64,000 nucleotides of DNA from positions 1-64,000 of the forward strand of contig CAIULL010000117.1 in the NCBI GenBank assembly GCA_903899985.1. Direction: 5' to 3'. The notes beneath the pieces were generated by a model. That model was not told the origin of the DNA. It ran no database searches and saw nothing but the letters and a program-made list of their open reading frames with translations. The DNA comes from an uncultured Schlesneria sp. (GTDB lineage Bacteria; Planctomycetota; Planctomycetia; Planctomycetales; Planctomycetaceae). A program made the position numbers and the translations under genes. Positions 63,821 to 64,000 of the stretch are shown one piece after another. The stretch's first letter is position 1. Every line of letters starts with the position of its first letter.

Positions 63821-64000
63821 TAATCTATTCCGTGAGGGTCAACGATAAATTGTCGCGATCTCGTCACATCCTCGGGATTTAACCCAAGTCGCTTTGACGG
63901 ACCGATCAGACCAACTCCAAAGAGGAACCGCAAGTCGGCTCAGGGCGTTCGAGAAAAAACATCAAATGCATTACCGATTTCTCATCACTTCGTTACCTTC
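63821..64000. other. Right edge, no gene seen
   Basis: These 180 bases hold the leader of the BNR-repeat gene and no supported gene or clear promoter. Confidence 0.4.

Overview
The window looks like chromosomal DNA of a planctomycete, probably in the Planctomycetales. This rests on content, not on a marker gene. It holds eight Hanks-type Ser/Thr kinases, an ECF sigma factor paired with an FHA-kinase, a DUF1501 protein with a twin-arginine-like signal, a giant DUF1080/PVC-type dehydrogenase/haem fusion, PQQ-like propeller and S9 peptidase genes, and many secreted proteins without close relatives elsewhere. No rRNA operon, CRISPR array, transposase or prophage gene was seen. The genus cannot be fixed from this sequence.

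Layout. 0.4-8.6 kb: a proline-rich secreted protein ending in tandem YHS-like motifs, a divergent aldehyde dehydrogenase, a beta-helix/dihaem cytochrome fusion and a zinc-ribbon metallopeptidase. 9-13 kb: a TPR kinase facing two small tandem paralogues of unknown function. 13.5-19.5 kb: the large DUF1080/PVC haem protein and a PQQ-like propeller, then tRNA-Phe(GAA). 20-25 kb: three more kinases, ending in a tandem pair of about 110-bp palindromic repeats. 25.4-36 kb, minus strand: a likely signalling island made of a secreted protein, three duplicated kinases with different C-terminal domains (a Trp-rich beta domain, a formylglycine-generating-enzyme fold, and TPR plus a DnaJ-like zinc ribbon), an FHA protein with a degenerate trypsin-like domain, and a secreted coiled-coil protein. 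36.4-38.7 kb, divergent: the ECF sigma factor and its FHA-kinase.

38.8-64 kb is mostly housekeeping and envelope functions: an O-antigen-ligase/TPR protein; a NIPSNAP-mtnA-agmatinase operon (methylthioadenosine salvage beside polyamine synthesis); a translationally coupled pair of a family-5 solute-binding protein and an unknown secreted protein; an S9 peptidase; a DUF1501 protein; an HtrA protease convergent with it across a perfect 36-bp palindrome; RNase III, a small OB-fold-like secreted protein and a GT39-type membrane glycosyltransferase; a CvpA-like protein; a membrane-anchored GspE/PilB-type ATPase; acetolactate synthase with a small co-transcribed partner; and a BNR-repeat secreted protein.

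The best candidate for an undescribed system is the 25.4-38.7 kb signalling island. It combines a sigma factor, duplicated kinases with exchanged sensory or effector domains, and FHA phospho-threonine readers, one of them fused to a protease fold that has lost its catalytic residues. Start codons were re-chosen where a Shine-Dalgarno sequence, a signal peptide or paralogue alignment favoured an internal start.
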